Positions 23,917-31,850 of a DNA stretch of 35,553 bases are shown piece by piece. The DNA lies in the NCBI GenBank assembly GCA_028345575.1, contig JAOMDR010000014.1, positions 1-35,553 on the forward strand, given 5' to 3'. Each line of letters begins with the position of its first letter. Positions within the stretch are counted from its first letter, which is position 1. The position numbers and the translations under genes are program-made. Source of the DNA: Candidatus Nitrosopelagicus sp. (GTDB lineage: Archaea; Thermoproteota; Nitrososphaeria; Nitrososphaerales; Nitrosopumilaceae). The notes under the pieces were generated by a model. It had not been told where the DNA came from. It made no database searches and worked only from the letters and a program-made list of their open reading frames with translations.

Positions 23917-24224
23917 AGAGTAGAATCTATCAACCAATCAAGATATGGCTTATTCATAGAATTTACATTAATTTCAGCGATTTCTGGTACATCATATGGA
24001 TGAAGTTTTTTTATTTCATTTTTTAGATTTTTTTTGTTTTTGATTGTAGTTTTAAAAAATACCAAATATTCTGAGTCATTTTGTATCTTTCCTTTCCATG
24101 AATAAACAGAATCAATTTTTGTAATGTTTACACATGCGGCAAGTTTCTTTTTTACCAATTGATTTGCAACCTTTTTTGTGACAGTCTTGTTAGGGAACGT
24201 AGAGACAATTATGATAGGTTTCAT
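23913..24224 (-). CDS. cutA: CutA1 divalent-ion tolerance protein
   Basis: A 103-residue protein with the whole CutA signature: VSTFPNKTVTKKVANQLV, KKLAACVNI, IDSVYSWKGKI, EYLVFFKTT, and the C-terminal HPYDVPEIAEI. CutA forms a trimer of ferredoxin-like subunits and is associated with copper and other divalent metal tolerance, although its biochemical role is still debated. Length is normal. Its stop overlaps the pelA stop by 4 nt (CTAG), and its start is 39 nt from the divergent protease gene start. Confidence 0.95.
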   Translation of the reverse strand: MKPIIIVSTFPNKTVTKKVANQLVKKKLAACVNITKIDSVYSWKGKIQNDSEYLVFFKTTIKNKKNLKNEIKKLHPYDVPEIAEINVNSMNKPYLDWLIDSTL

Positions 24225-24263
24225 AGGAAACGATAAATTGCCGAGACTAAAAAATTTTCTTAA

Positions 24264-25481
24264 TTGGAACTTGATATTTTAACAGACAATGCAATCATTT
24301 ACGTACTCATAGCATGGGTTGTAATTTTTGCAGTAGCTAAAGGTCTAAAATTAGAAAAATATGGATTTACGATTAAACCATATAGTCTAACTTACAAAAA
24401 TTACAAAGTTCAAGATGCATTAATTCGTGTATTAGGAAGAACGAGGAGAGGAATTCGGGTTTTTGCAGATGTCAGTGTAATTGCAGGATTTTTGATGATG
24501 GGATTTGCATTTTGGTTTTTGTTTTCAAATATTACAAACTACTTTGTTCAACCAACAGAATTTGCAGAATTAACAGTACTAATTCCAGGAGTCACATTAA
24601 CTTCTGGTTCGGCTATCATGTACTTTTTACTTTCAATTCCAATTGTTCTAGTAATTCATGAAGGAGCACATGGAATTGTTGGAGTTATGGAAAAAATTGG
24701 CATTAAAACAGGTGGATTTGCCATATTCATTGCAATGTTTGCAGGTTTTGTAGAACCAGATGAAGAACAATTTAGTAAAGCAAAAAAGATTTCAAGACTA
24801 CGTTTGATTGGTGCAGGTCCAACATCAAATGTGATTTTTGCTTTTGCACTAGGAGCAATATTATTTACAAATCCAATGTTTGCAATGGTCGTACCAGAAC
24901 CATTTTTGAGTTCATTTTATGAAGAAGCAGAAGATGGGGTTTTAGTACTTTCATTAATTGATGGTGGAGGAGCACAACAAGCAGGTATTCAAGAAAATGA
25001 CGTCATCATAGGAATTAACGATGTTAACATAGCGTCGGCAATGGATTTACAGAAAAATCCAGTACAGCCCGGGGATACAGTCAATGTTACAGTAGTAAGA
25101 GATGGAAGTGAAATTGTAATTCCAGTTACAATAATGGCATCACCTGATGATCCTGAGAGAGGATTAATAGGAATAATGAGAAATGATCAACCTCCTCAAC
25201 CAATTTACAACATTATTGATTGGGGTTTGGATACTCCTATGGGATTTCAATTTTCTATGTTCTTACTATGGTTGTGGATGATTTCATTTTTCATTGGAAT
25301 AATCAACATGTTACCATTACCAATCTTGGATGGCGGAAAATTCATTCATACTATAATTGAGGGGAAAATTTCAGAAAAAGCCGTTAATGGAACAATGATA
25401 GCAGTTTATGCATTCACATTCATTACATTTGGTCTCAATATTGGATTATCTTATGCCAAATCAGGTTGGTTTACAATCTAA
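24264..25481 (+). CDS. site-2 protease family intramembrane metalloprotease (M50) with PDZ domain
   Basis: A 405-residue membrane protease that cuts proteins within the membrane. The zinc motif is H132-E-G-A-H136 (VLVIHEGAHGIV) in a transmembrane helix, and the third ligand motif is NMLPLPILDGGKF near residue 355. Between them is a PDZ-like domain (about 215-300: GGGAQQAGIQENDVIIGIN). Hydrophobic segments include residues 10-24 and 70-90, a helix before HEGAH, another after TSNVIFAFALG, and two at the C-terminus. I use the TTG at 24264 as start because no ATG is near the N-terminal helix. Substrate could be an anti-sigma-like or regulatory membrane protein; unknown. Confidence 0.9.
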   Translation: MELDILTDNAIIYVLIAWVVIFAVAKGLKLEKYGFTIKPYSLTYKNYKVQDALIRVLGRTRRGIRVFADVSVIAGFLMMGFAFWFLFSNITNYFVQPTEFAELTVLIPGVTLTSGSAIMYFLLSIPIVLVIHEGAHGIVGVMEKIGIKTGGFAIFIAMFAGFVEPDEEQFSKAKKISRLRLIGAGPTSNVIFAFALGAILFTNPMFAMVVPEPFLSSFYEEAEDGVLVLSLIDGGGAQQAGIQENDVIIGINDVNIASAMDLQKNPVQPGDTVNVTVVRDGSEIVIPVTIMASPDDPERGLIGIMRNDQPPQPIYNIIDWGLDTPMGFQFSMFLLWLWMISFFIGIINMLPLPILDGGKFIHTIIEGKISEKAVNGTMIAVYAFTFITFGLNIGLSYAKSGWFTI

Positions 25482-25518
25482 AGAATCAGATATTAAACTC
25501 AAATAGATTCTCCAAATC

Positions 25519-26433
25519 ATGCAATGCCAGAAATGTGAAAACACTGCCGTATACAATAGAAAGTATAGTGGAGAAAGTCTTTGCTCCGAATGCTTTTCAA
25601 ATTCTATTTTGAGAAAGGCTGCAAAAACCATTTCAAAATATAAAATGATAAAAAATGACGAACTTGTTGTTGTTGGAGTCTCAGGTGGAAAAGATTCTCT
25701 AGTATTACTAAGTATTTTAAAAAAAATGTCAGAGACACATAATTTTCGAATTATTGCAGTAACAATTGATGAAGGAATTCCAGGTTATAGAGACGAAGCC
25801 CTAGAAATAGTCAAAAGTTTCTGCTCAAAATTAGACGTTGAGTTTAAGACATATTCATACAAAGAACTGTACGATGTTACATTATCAGAATCATTAGAAC
25901 TAAGAGATGAAGAGAAAACCACATCTTGTTCAATTTGTGGTATTTTTAGAAGAAGAGCGTTAGATCATGCTGCAGAAGAATTAGGAGCAAATGTAATTGC
26001 TACAGGTCATAATTTAGATGATTCATTGCAGACATTTTTGATAAACACACTATCTGGGGATTCAAATAAAATTGGTTGGATGAGTCCAGGAAGTGATTCA
26101 AAACAAATTAGAAAGATAAAACCACTTGCAGAGATTTATGAATCAGAAATAGTATTTTATGCATTTACCAATAAACTACCATTTCAAACAGAACCGTGTC
26201 CTCACATGAATGAAGGTATTAGAACAGAGATTCGGGAATTTCTAAATTCTCTTGAAGATCAACATAGTGGAATTAAAAATAACATGTATCGCTCGATAAT
26301 CAAAATCTCAGAAGTTATGAAAGATTCAAGTTTCAAAGAAAAACGAGTTTGTACAAATTGTGGAAATCAATGTACAGGGAAGATTTGTGCCGTGTGTAAT
26401 ATGGTTACAGACTTGAAGAAACAACGATCCTAA
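25519..26433 (+). CDS. ncsA: tRNA uridine(34) 2-thiolation protein NcsA/TtuA-like
   Basis: An ATP-pyrophosphatase of 304 residues that thiolates tRNA uridine. It has an N-terminal zinc finger (C3, C6, C22, C25), the PP-loop S55-G-G-K-D-S60, the iron-sulphur-binding triad C137/C140 (TSCSIC) and C227 (EPCPHM), ATGHNLDD, and a second C-terminal zinc finger (CTNCG, then CAVC). The three central Cys are as in TtuA and Ncs6/Ctu1, where they hold a [4Fe-4S] cluster. Archaeal NcsA acts on U34 with SAMP ubiquitin-like sulphur carriers; whether this protein modifies U34 or U54 cannot be decided from sequence by eye. Confidence 0.9.
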   Translation: MQCQKCENTAVYNRKYSGESLCSECFSNSILRKAAKTISKYKMIKNDELVVVGVSGGKDSLVLLSILKKMSETHNFRIIAVTIDEGIPGYRDEALEIVKSFCSKLDVEFKTYSYKELYDVTLSESLELRDEEKTTSCSICGIFRRRALDHAAEELGANVIATGHNLDDSLQTFLINTLSGDSNKIGWMSPGSDSKQIRKIKPLAEIYESEIVFYAFTNKLPFQTEPCPHMNEGIRTEIREFLNSLEDQHSGIKNNMYRSIIKISEVMKDSSFKEKRVCTNCGNQCTGKICAVCNMVTDLKKQRS

Positions 26434-26435
26434 TT

Positions 26436-26445
26436 CAAATATAAC
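26436..26445 (+). promoter_or_regulatory. TATA-like box of the SRP RNA gene
   Basis: The A/T run CAAATATAAC stands in the short gap after ncsA, centred about 25 nt before the predicted 5' end of the SRP RNA at 26463-26465. This is the normal archaeal spacing. There is no mapped transcription start. Confidence 0.5.
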
Positions 26446-26462
26446 ATTCTATTCTATCTAAA

Positions 26463-26780
26463 ACGTAGTAGGGAGGATCAGGGTGCCAGCCGTGCCCTAT
26501 TCTGAAACCGGCTATATGCAGAGATCAGCAACTGCTGGGTAAATCTCTAGGCAGGTAACTCCCGCTTGGTGTGCGGAAATGAATTCACGCCGAGGCGGGT
26601 GGTTGCAGGACAAGGATAATCCGAAGGGATTTTTCCTAAGACCGAACCATCGAAATGGATGAGGTCCGGGAGGGAGCAATCCTAAGGTGGAGCATCCACG
26701 CTTCCTCGTCTACGTGGGGGATCTTGTATGCCTCGAAATGGGACTATCAGCCTAGACTGGAGCCAGCAGAACTACTACAT
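26463..26780 (+). ncRNA. signal recognition particle RNA (7S/SRP RNA)
   Basis: About 318 nt of clearly higher G+C than the flanks. The ends pair as in archaeal SRP RNA helix 1 (GTAGTAG at 26465-26471 with CTACTAC at 26772-26778). Helix 6 is seen as AATCC-GAAG-GGATT (26618-26631), whose GAAG loop fits the GNAR tetraloop bound by SRP19. A CCAT-CGAA-ATGG hairpin follows (helix 7), and helix 8 carries GGTCCGGGAGGGAGCA (around 26663-26678) with a GGGA tetraloop, the SRP54-binding element. The strand is fixed by helix 8. The 5' Alu part has GGGTGCCAGCCGTGCCC. It scaffolds SRP19 and SRP54 for co-translational targeting. Confidence 0.95.
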
Positions 26781-26807
26781 TAAATTGTGAATCAAAGGAG
26801 ATGGAAT

Positions 26808-27140
26808 ATGGAAAATTTTATCGGAGTTGGAACTGGAAGAACTTACGCAGATTTTCAGAGACAAATTCCTGAACCTGTAAAGCCATTATTTGATAAATTA
26901 CGAACATATTGTATGTCACTTGATGAAAAAGTGATAGAAGATATTAGAATGCATAGAGTAGTTTTTTGTAAAACCATGGCTTTCAGATGGTTTGCAGATA
27001 TGGAACCAACTCAATCTTCAATCATAATTAAAATTCAAAAAGAACGAAAAGCAGAATCTACAATTTTAGAGATTACACCAGAAGAAGAATTAACAAAAAT
27101 AGAAGCTACACTAAAAGATGCATTTACAACAATTCGCTAA
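26808..27140 (+). CDS. DUF5655-like hypothetical protein
   Basis: A small soluble protein of 110 residues. It has the pattern of DUF5655-type domains: PLFDKLRTYCMSLDEKVIEDIRMHRVVF, then MAFRWFADMEPTQSSIIIKIQ, and a C-terminal helix TKIEATLKDAF. Function of that domain is not established. The frame is open to a GTG at 26787 right behind the SRP RNA, but the ATG at 26808 is better: it has AAAGGAGA 8-14 nt upstream, a good Shine-Dalgarno sequence, and the shorter N-terminus MENFIGVGTGRTYADF looks natural. It shares the tetramer CTAA with the convergent acylphosphatase stop. Family assignment from memory of motif patterns is moderate. Confidence 0.7.
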   Translation: MENFIGVGTGRTYADFQRQIPEPVKPLFDKLRTYCMSLDEKVIEDIRMHRVVFCKTMAFRWFADMEPTQSSIIIKIQKERKAESTILEITPEEELTKIEATLKDAFTTIR

Positions 27141-27415
27141 TATCTAACTTCAAAGTTTTCAAACTCACCAGTATAATTTTCTTCAAATAATTCAAACTCA
27201 TCAACGCGAGAATTTGCAGGTCCAGTTTTGCACCATTGCGTAAGACTTTCAATATTTTGCTTTTCACCTTCTGCAATAATTTCAACTCGTCCATCATCAA
27301 GATTACGAATCCAACCGTTCACATTATTTTTAATTGCCATGACTCTGGTAGATTGTCTGAAAAATACACCTTGTACTCTGCCAGTAACAAAAATATGAAT
27401 TCTTTTTTGAATCAT
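27137..27415 (-). CDS. acyP: acylphosphatase
   Basis: A 92-residue enzyme that hydrolyses acyl phosphates such as carbamoyl or acetyl phosphate. The substrate-binding loop with catalytic arginine is VTGRVQGVFFR (R20), and the catalytic Asn is N38 in NGWIRNLDDG; GRVEIIAEGE follows. Length and motifs are canonical for the common-type family. It lies 24 nt downstream of rpl2 on the same strand and may be co-transcribed with it. The stop overlaps the convergent DUF5655-like gene by 4 nt. Confidence 0.95.
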   Translation of the reverse strand: MIQKRIHIFVTGRVQGVFFRQSTRVMAIKNNVNGWIRNLDDGRVEIIAEGEKQNIESLTQWCKTGPANSRVDEFELFEENYTGEFENFEVRY

Positions 27416-27439
27416 TCTAAAAGATGGATTGTTAATCTA

Positions 27440-28183
27440 TTATTTGATAGATTGTTTTCTTTCCTTAATTCTTGCTCTACCAGTTTTCTTTGCAGCAATG
27501 CTTCCAACTTTAGCACCTGGAGGTGCATTACGAGATACTGTTGATGATTGTCCAACGTGTTGGTGACGTCCACCACCGTGAGGATGTACATATGCTGCTT
27601 GAGCAACACCTCTGACAATTGGATATTTCTTACCTTTTGATTTAAAACGCATCATTTTAACTCCAGCACGCATTAATGGTCTATCTTCAACTCCACCACC
27701 TGCTAGAGTTCCAATCATTGCTCTGTTTTTTGGATTTAATTTTTTGAATTTACCAGATGCTAATTTCAAAATTACTCCATCATCTGCATGAGAAAATACT
27801 GTTGCATCAGCACCTGCTGATTTCATTAGAGCACCACCGTCTCCAAATTGCTGCTCTACATTACAAACAATTGTGCCATCAGGGATGTTTTGAATACTAA
27901 TTACGTTACCATCAATAATTTCAGAATTTAGACCAAAATTGATTCTTTGACCAACTCTAGTTCCTAAAGGTGCAGGAATGAATGAGATCGAACCATCTTC
28001 AAATCTCACCTTTGATAGAGGCACATCACGTCCAGATTCATGAACTAGATCAATAATCTCGCCTCGACGTTCCTCATCTAGTGAAAAACTTGGATATTTG
28101 GCAGGTTTTAGTTTTTGAGTAGCTGCTGCTCTGAATTGCATGCCTCCACGTCCACGTCTACGAACACCTGGTCTTTTACCCAT
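27440..28183 (-). CDS. rpl2: ribosomal protein uL2 (archaeal L2)
   Basis: A 247-residue 50S subunit protein with archaeal/eukaryal-type features: N-terminal MGKRPGVRRRGRGGMQFRAA, GDGGALMKSAGADATV, and HPHGGGRHQHVGQ near the C-terminus with the conserved His near the peptidyl-transferase centre, ending in a basic tail. It stands outside any ribosomal operon here, divergent from cdc48 and upstream of acylphosphatase. An upstream CTTAAAATC-like box (minus strand, 28210-28218) is a possible TATA element, though slightly far (about 31 nt). Confidence 0.97.
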   Translation of the reverse strand: MGKRPGVRRRGRGGMQFRAAATQKLKPAKYPSFSLDEERRGEIIDLVHESGRDVPLSKVRFEDGSISFIPAPLGTRVGQRINFGLNSEIIDGNVISIQNIPDGTIVCNVEQQFGDGGALMKSAGADATVFSHADDGVILKLASGKFKKLNPKNRAMIGTLAGGGVEDRPLMRAGVKMMRFKSKGKKYPIVRGVAQAAYVHPHGGGRHQHVGQSSTVSRNAPPGAKVGSIAAKKTGRARIKERKQSIK

Positions 28184-28257
28184 AGTAAACGATTGTGACT
28201 AGAATCATGATTTTAAGCTTGTGATCAGTTTTGAGTCGATCAATAGAATAATACGCT

Positions 28258-28269
28258 AAATATATAAAA
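28258..28269 (+). promoter_or_regulatory. TATA-like box of cdc48
   Basis: AAATATATAAAA is the strongest A/T box in the cdc48/rpl2 divergent gap, centred about 27 nt before the cdc48 ATG at 28292. This fits a leaderless or near-leaderless mRNA. Confidence 0.6.
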
Positions 28270-28291
28270 AAAGAATGAAGAGTGTATAGAT

Positions 28292-30526
28292 ATGAGCGAA
28301 AATGGTCTTTCCCTAAAAGTTCTAGAAGCATATACTAGAGATGTTGGAAGAGGAGTAGCAAGAATCGATTATGATTCTATGGACACCCTGAACGCATCAA
28401 CTGGGGATGTTATTGAATTAAAAGGAAAAAGACGTACCGTTGCAAAATGTTTACCTTTGTATCCTTCAGATGAAGGTAAAGGAATTATCAGAATTGATGG
28501 TTTAGGAAGAAATAATTCTGGAATTGCAATTGGAGACACAATTACTGTAAAAAAGATTAAAGCCGTTCCAGCAGAAAAAGTGGTAGTTGCACCATTAGAA
28601 GCAATACCACCAATCGATGAGAGATATTTAGCAGATGCATTAGAAAGTGTACCTTTGATTAAAGGAGATAATGTAATGGTTCCATACTTTGGAGGAAGAC
28701 TAACATTCCAAGTGATAGGAGTTACACCTGCTGCAGACGCAGTTCTAGTTACACAAAAAACAACATTCCATATCGCCGAGAAAGGTGAGACATTAAGAGG
28801 AGTTCCTCAAGTGACATACGAAGACATTGGTGGAATTAGAGGAGAGATAAAGAAAGTTCGTGAAATGATTGAATTACCATTAAGACATCCAGAAATATTT
28901 GAGAAATTAGGAATTGAAGCACCAAAAGGTGTTTTGCTTTATGGTCCTCCAGGAACTGGTAAGACACTTTTAGCAAAAGCAGTTGCAAACGAAAGTAATG
29001 CACATTTCATTAGTATTTCTGGACCAGAAATTATGAGTAAATTTTATGGAGAAAGTGAAGCTCGTCTAAGAGAAATTTTCAAAGAGGCAAGAGAGAAAGC
29101 ACCATCAATTATTTTCGTGGATGAAATTGATTCAATTGCACCAAAGAGAGAGGAAGTAACAGGTGAAGTAGAAAGAAGAGTTGTATCTCAAATGTTATCA
29201 TTAATGGATGGACTAGAAGCTAGAGGAAAAGTAATTGTAATCTCTGCAACCAACAGACCAAACGCAATTGATCCTGCATTGAGAAGACCGGGAAGATTTG
29301 ACAGAGAAATTGAAATTAAAGTTCCAGATAAAAAAGGTAGACAAGAGATTTTGCAAATTCATACACGGAACATGCCTTTGGCTGCAGACGATCAAGAATA
29401 TCCAGTAAACATTGAAAAGATTTCTGCAGTAAGTCACGGCTATGTTGGTGCAGATTTAGAGTATCTATGTAAAGAAGCAGCAATGAAATGCCTCAGAAGA
29501 TTACTTCCAGAATTGAATTTGGAAGAAGAAAAAATCCCACCAGAGACATTAGATAAATTAATTGTAAACGCAGATGATTTCAAAAAGGCTCTAGTAGAAG
29601 TAACACCTTCAGGAATGAGAGAAGTATTCATTGAGAATCCTGATGTATCATGGGAAGAGATAGGCGGTCTTGGAGAAGTTAAAAAAGAATTAATGGAAGC
29701 AGTTGAATGGCCAATGAAATATCCTGGTCTTTATGATAAATTAGGGCATAAGATGCCTAGAGGAATTTTGTTGCACGGACCTAGCGGAACAGGTAAAACA
29801 TTGATGGCAAAAGCTGTTGCAACCGAAAGTGAAGCAAACTTTGTCTCAGTTAGAGGACCAGAATTACTATCAAAATGGGTAGGGGAATCTGAAAGAGGAA
29901 TTAGGGAAATATTCAAACGAGCAAGACAATCAGCTCCATGTGTTATTTTCTTTGATGAAATTGATTCAATTGCACCAATTAGAGGAGCTGGTGGTGAAAC
30001 TGCAGTAACTGAAAGAGTTGTAAGTCAATTATTAACAGAATTGGATGGAATGGAAAACATGCACGGAGTTGTTGTACTTGCTGCAACTAACAGAGCAGAC
30101 ATGATTGATCCAGCATTGCTCAGACCAGGAAGATTTGATAAAATTATTCAGATTCCATTACCAGATAAAGATAGTAGAAAAATGGTAATAGAAATTCATT
30201 CAAAAGACATACCACTTGCAGATCAAAATGGTCCAGATAAAATTGACTTTGAGAAACTTGCCGAATTAACAGATGGATTGAGTAGTGCAGATGTTGCATC
30301 AATAGCAAACACTGCAGTTTCACTAGTAGTTCATGAACATCTAGACAATGCAGCTCCAGACAAGAATCTAAGTGATGAAGAAACAAAGAAAGTTGTGGAG
30401 GCTATTGAAAAGAAAGCAGCAGACGCCAAAGTCACAATGAAACACTTTGAAGAAGCAGTTAGAAAAGTAAGAGAACAGAAAGATCTCAAGATGAACGATA
30501 AACTAGTTGCATCATACTACAGGTAG
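28292..30526 (+). CDS. cdc48: Cdc48/VAT family AAA+ unfoldase
   Basis: A 744-residue tandem AAA+ ATPase that unfolds ubiquitin-like- or otherwise tagged proteins. The N domain (1-180) has a double-psi barrel ([19 protein letters not shown]). The D1 Walker A is GPPGTGKT at 218-225 with [14 protein letters not shown]. The D2 Walker A is GPSGTGKT at 496-503 (Ser in the usual second Pro position) with [12 protein letters not shown]. Second-region-of-homology arginines are in [17 protein letters not shown] and [17 protein letters not shown]. The C-terminus ends YYR, a hydrophobic-Tyr-X pattern that in archaeal Cdc48 can dock to the 20S proteasome. TATA-like AAATATATAAAA (28258-28269) is at leaderless distance. 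Confidence 0.97.
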   Translation: MSENGLSLKVLEAYTRDVGRGVARIDYDSMDTLNASTGDVIELKGKRRTVAKCLPLYPSDEGKGIIRIDGLGRNNSGIAIGDTITVKKIKAVPAEKVVVAPLEAIPPIDERYLADALESVPLIKGDNVMVPYFGGRLTFQVIGVTPAADAVLVTQKTTFHIAEKGETLRGVPQVTYEDIGGIRGEIKKVREMIELPLRHPEIFEKLGIEAPKGVLLYGPPGTGKTLLAKAVANESNAHFISISGPEIMSKFYGESEARLREIFKEAREKAPSIIFVDEIDSIAPKREEVTGEVERRVVSQMLSLMDGLEARGKVIVISATNRPNAIDPALRRPGRFDREIEIKVPDKKGRQEILQIHTRNMPLAADDQEYPVNIEKISAVSHGYVGADLEYLCKEAAMKCLRRLLPELNLEEEKIPPETLDKLIVNADDFKKALVEVTPSGMREVFIENPDVSWEEIGGLGEVKKELMEAVEWPMKYPGLYDKLGHKMPRGILLHGPSGTGKTLMAKAVATESEANFVSVRGPELLSKWVGESERGIREIFKRARQSAPCVIFFDEIDSIAPIRGAGGETAVTERVVSQLLTELDGMENMHGVVVLAATNRADMIDPALLRPGRFDKIIQIPLPDKDSRKMVIEIHSKDIPLADQNGPDKIDFEKLAELTDGLSSADVASIANTAVSLVVHEHLDNAAPDKNLSDEETKKVVEAIEKKAADAKVTMKHFEEAVRKVREQKDLKMNDKLVASYYR

Positions 30527-30538
30527 TTTTAATAAAAT
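30527..30538 (+). promoter_or_regulatory. TATA-like box of the gatD-gatE operon
   Basis: TTTTAATAAAAT begins one base after the cdc48 stop and is centred about 27-28 nt before the gatD ATG at 30561. It gives gatDE its own promoter in the 34-nt gap behind cdc48. Confidence 0.5.
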
Positions 30539-30560
30539 ACATACCATCTAATTTTCATAA

Positions 30561-31844
30561 ATGTCAGAACTAAAAGGATACAAAGGTAAAATCCATGATT
30601 TCTTAATCGCGAATAAAGTCGATGTAGGAGATTTAGTGAAAATTACATCGGAATTGACATATTCTGGAATTTTAATGCCTAGGTACGAAAGTGGTGATGA
30701 ATCCCATATTGTTCTAAAATTAAAAAGCGGGTATAATATTGGAATCGAGTTTGAAAAAATTGAGAAATTAGAAAAAACTGGTGAAAGACAATCAAATAAT
30801 GAAAAATCACAAACCGTTGAAAAAAATGAAGAATTACCAAAAATATTACTTTTATCGACAGGAGGAACTATTGCAAGTAAAGTAGATTATAGAACAGGTG
30901 CAGTTACTCCTGCATTATCTGCAGCAGAATTATACGAAGCTGTTCCCGAAATTGCAAAAATTGCAAATGTCGATGCAGAAGTATTGTTTTCAGAATATTC
31001 AGAAAATTTACAACCAGAACATTGGTTAGAGATTGCAAAAAAATTAGATAGTATTGCAGATTCAGATTATGTAGGAATAATTATTGCACACGGTACAGAT
31101 ACAATGCATTATAGTTCTGCATTTTTATCATTTGCACTATCTGGTTTTAAAAAACCAATTACGTTAGTAGGTTCACAAAGATCATCAGACAGACCATCAT
31201 CAGATGCAGCATTAAATTTGATTTTAGCAACAAAATTTTTAGTTAATACAAAATCTAATGGTGTTTTTGTAGTAATGCATCAAAATGAAAGTGATGATGC
31301 AGTAGCATGTCATTTAGGAACACGAGTTAGAAAAAATCATACAAGTAAAAGAAGTGCATTTCAAACAGTCGGTTCTGAACCAGCATTTGTAGTGTATGAA
31401 GATAAAATTTTAGAAAATATGAAAAATTCATTCTTTAGTGAAGATGAGTATAATCCACGAATCAATTTAGATACAAAAGTTGCCCTTATCAAATATCATC
31501 CTGGATTCAATCCAGAAATAATTGAATCATTAATAAAATTAGAATACAGAGGAATAATTTTTGAAGGTACAGGATTAGGACATGTAGGAAGAACAATGTA
31601 TGACTCAATTAAAAAAGCAAAAGAAAATGGGATATTTCTTGGAATGACATCACAATGTATTGATGGACGTGTAAGCATGACAGTGTATGAAAGTGGAAGA
31701 GACTTACTCGATATGGGAATTATTCCGTTAGAAAATATGATTCCAGAAGTAGCTTTGGTCAAAGCAATGTGGGTTTTAGGGAATTCTAATTCAGATGACG
31801 AGATAAAAAATATGATGTTGGAGAATTATTCATCAGAGTTTTGA
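30561..31844 (+). CDS. gatD: Glu-tRNA(Gln) amidotransferase subunit D
   Basis: A 427-residue asparaginase-like subunit that releases ammonia for conversion of Glu-tRNA(Gln) to Gln-tRNA(Gln). An N-terminal beta-barrel domain (about 1-80) precedes the asparaginase domain, which has the first catalytic Thr in LLSTGGTIASK and the second in IIAHGTDTMHYSS; ITLVGSQRSSDRPSSDA holds further active-site residues. GatD/GatE is restricted to archaea. ATG is preceded by TTTTAATAAAAT (30527-30538) at leaderless distance. gatE follows 6 nt downstream, giving an obvious two-gene operon. Confidence 0.97.
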   Translation: MSELKGYKGKIHDFLIANKVDVGDLVKITSELTYSGILMPRYESGDESHIVLKLKSGYNIGIEFEKIEKLEKTGERQSNNEKSQTVEKNEELPKILLLSTGGTIASKVDYRTGAVTPALSAAELYEAVPEIAKIANVDAEVLFSEYSENLQPEHWLEIAKKLDSIADSDYVGIIIAHGTDTMHYSSAFLSFALSGFKKPITLVGSQRSSDRPSSDAALNLILATKFLVNTKSNGVFVVMHQNESDDAVACHLGTRVRKNHTSKRSAFQTVGSEPAFVVYEDKILENMKNSFFSEDEYNPRINLDTKVALIKYHPGFNPEIIESLIKLEYRGIIFEGTGLGHVGRTMYDSIKKAKENGIFLGMTSQCIDGRVSMTVYESGRDLLDMGIIPLENMIPEVALVKAMWVLGNSNSDDEIKNMMLENYSSEF

Positions 31845-31850
31845 GCGTAT

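Noticed and set aside
27412-27618. Minus-strand frame of 68 codons within rpl2
   Set aside because: It is a different frame of the well-supported uL2 gene, starts inside it, and has no family features.
28203-28212. 10-bp palindrome AATCATGATT in the rpl2/cdc48 gap
   Set aside because: Short, A/T-rich and without an evident partner copy; it can arise by chance and overlaps the possible rpl2 promoter.
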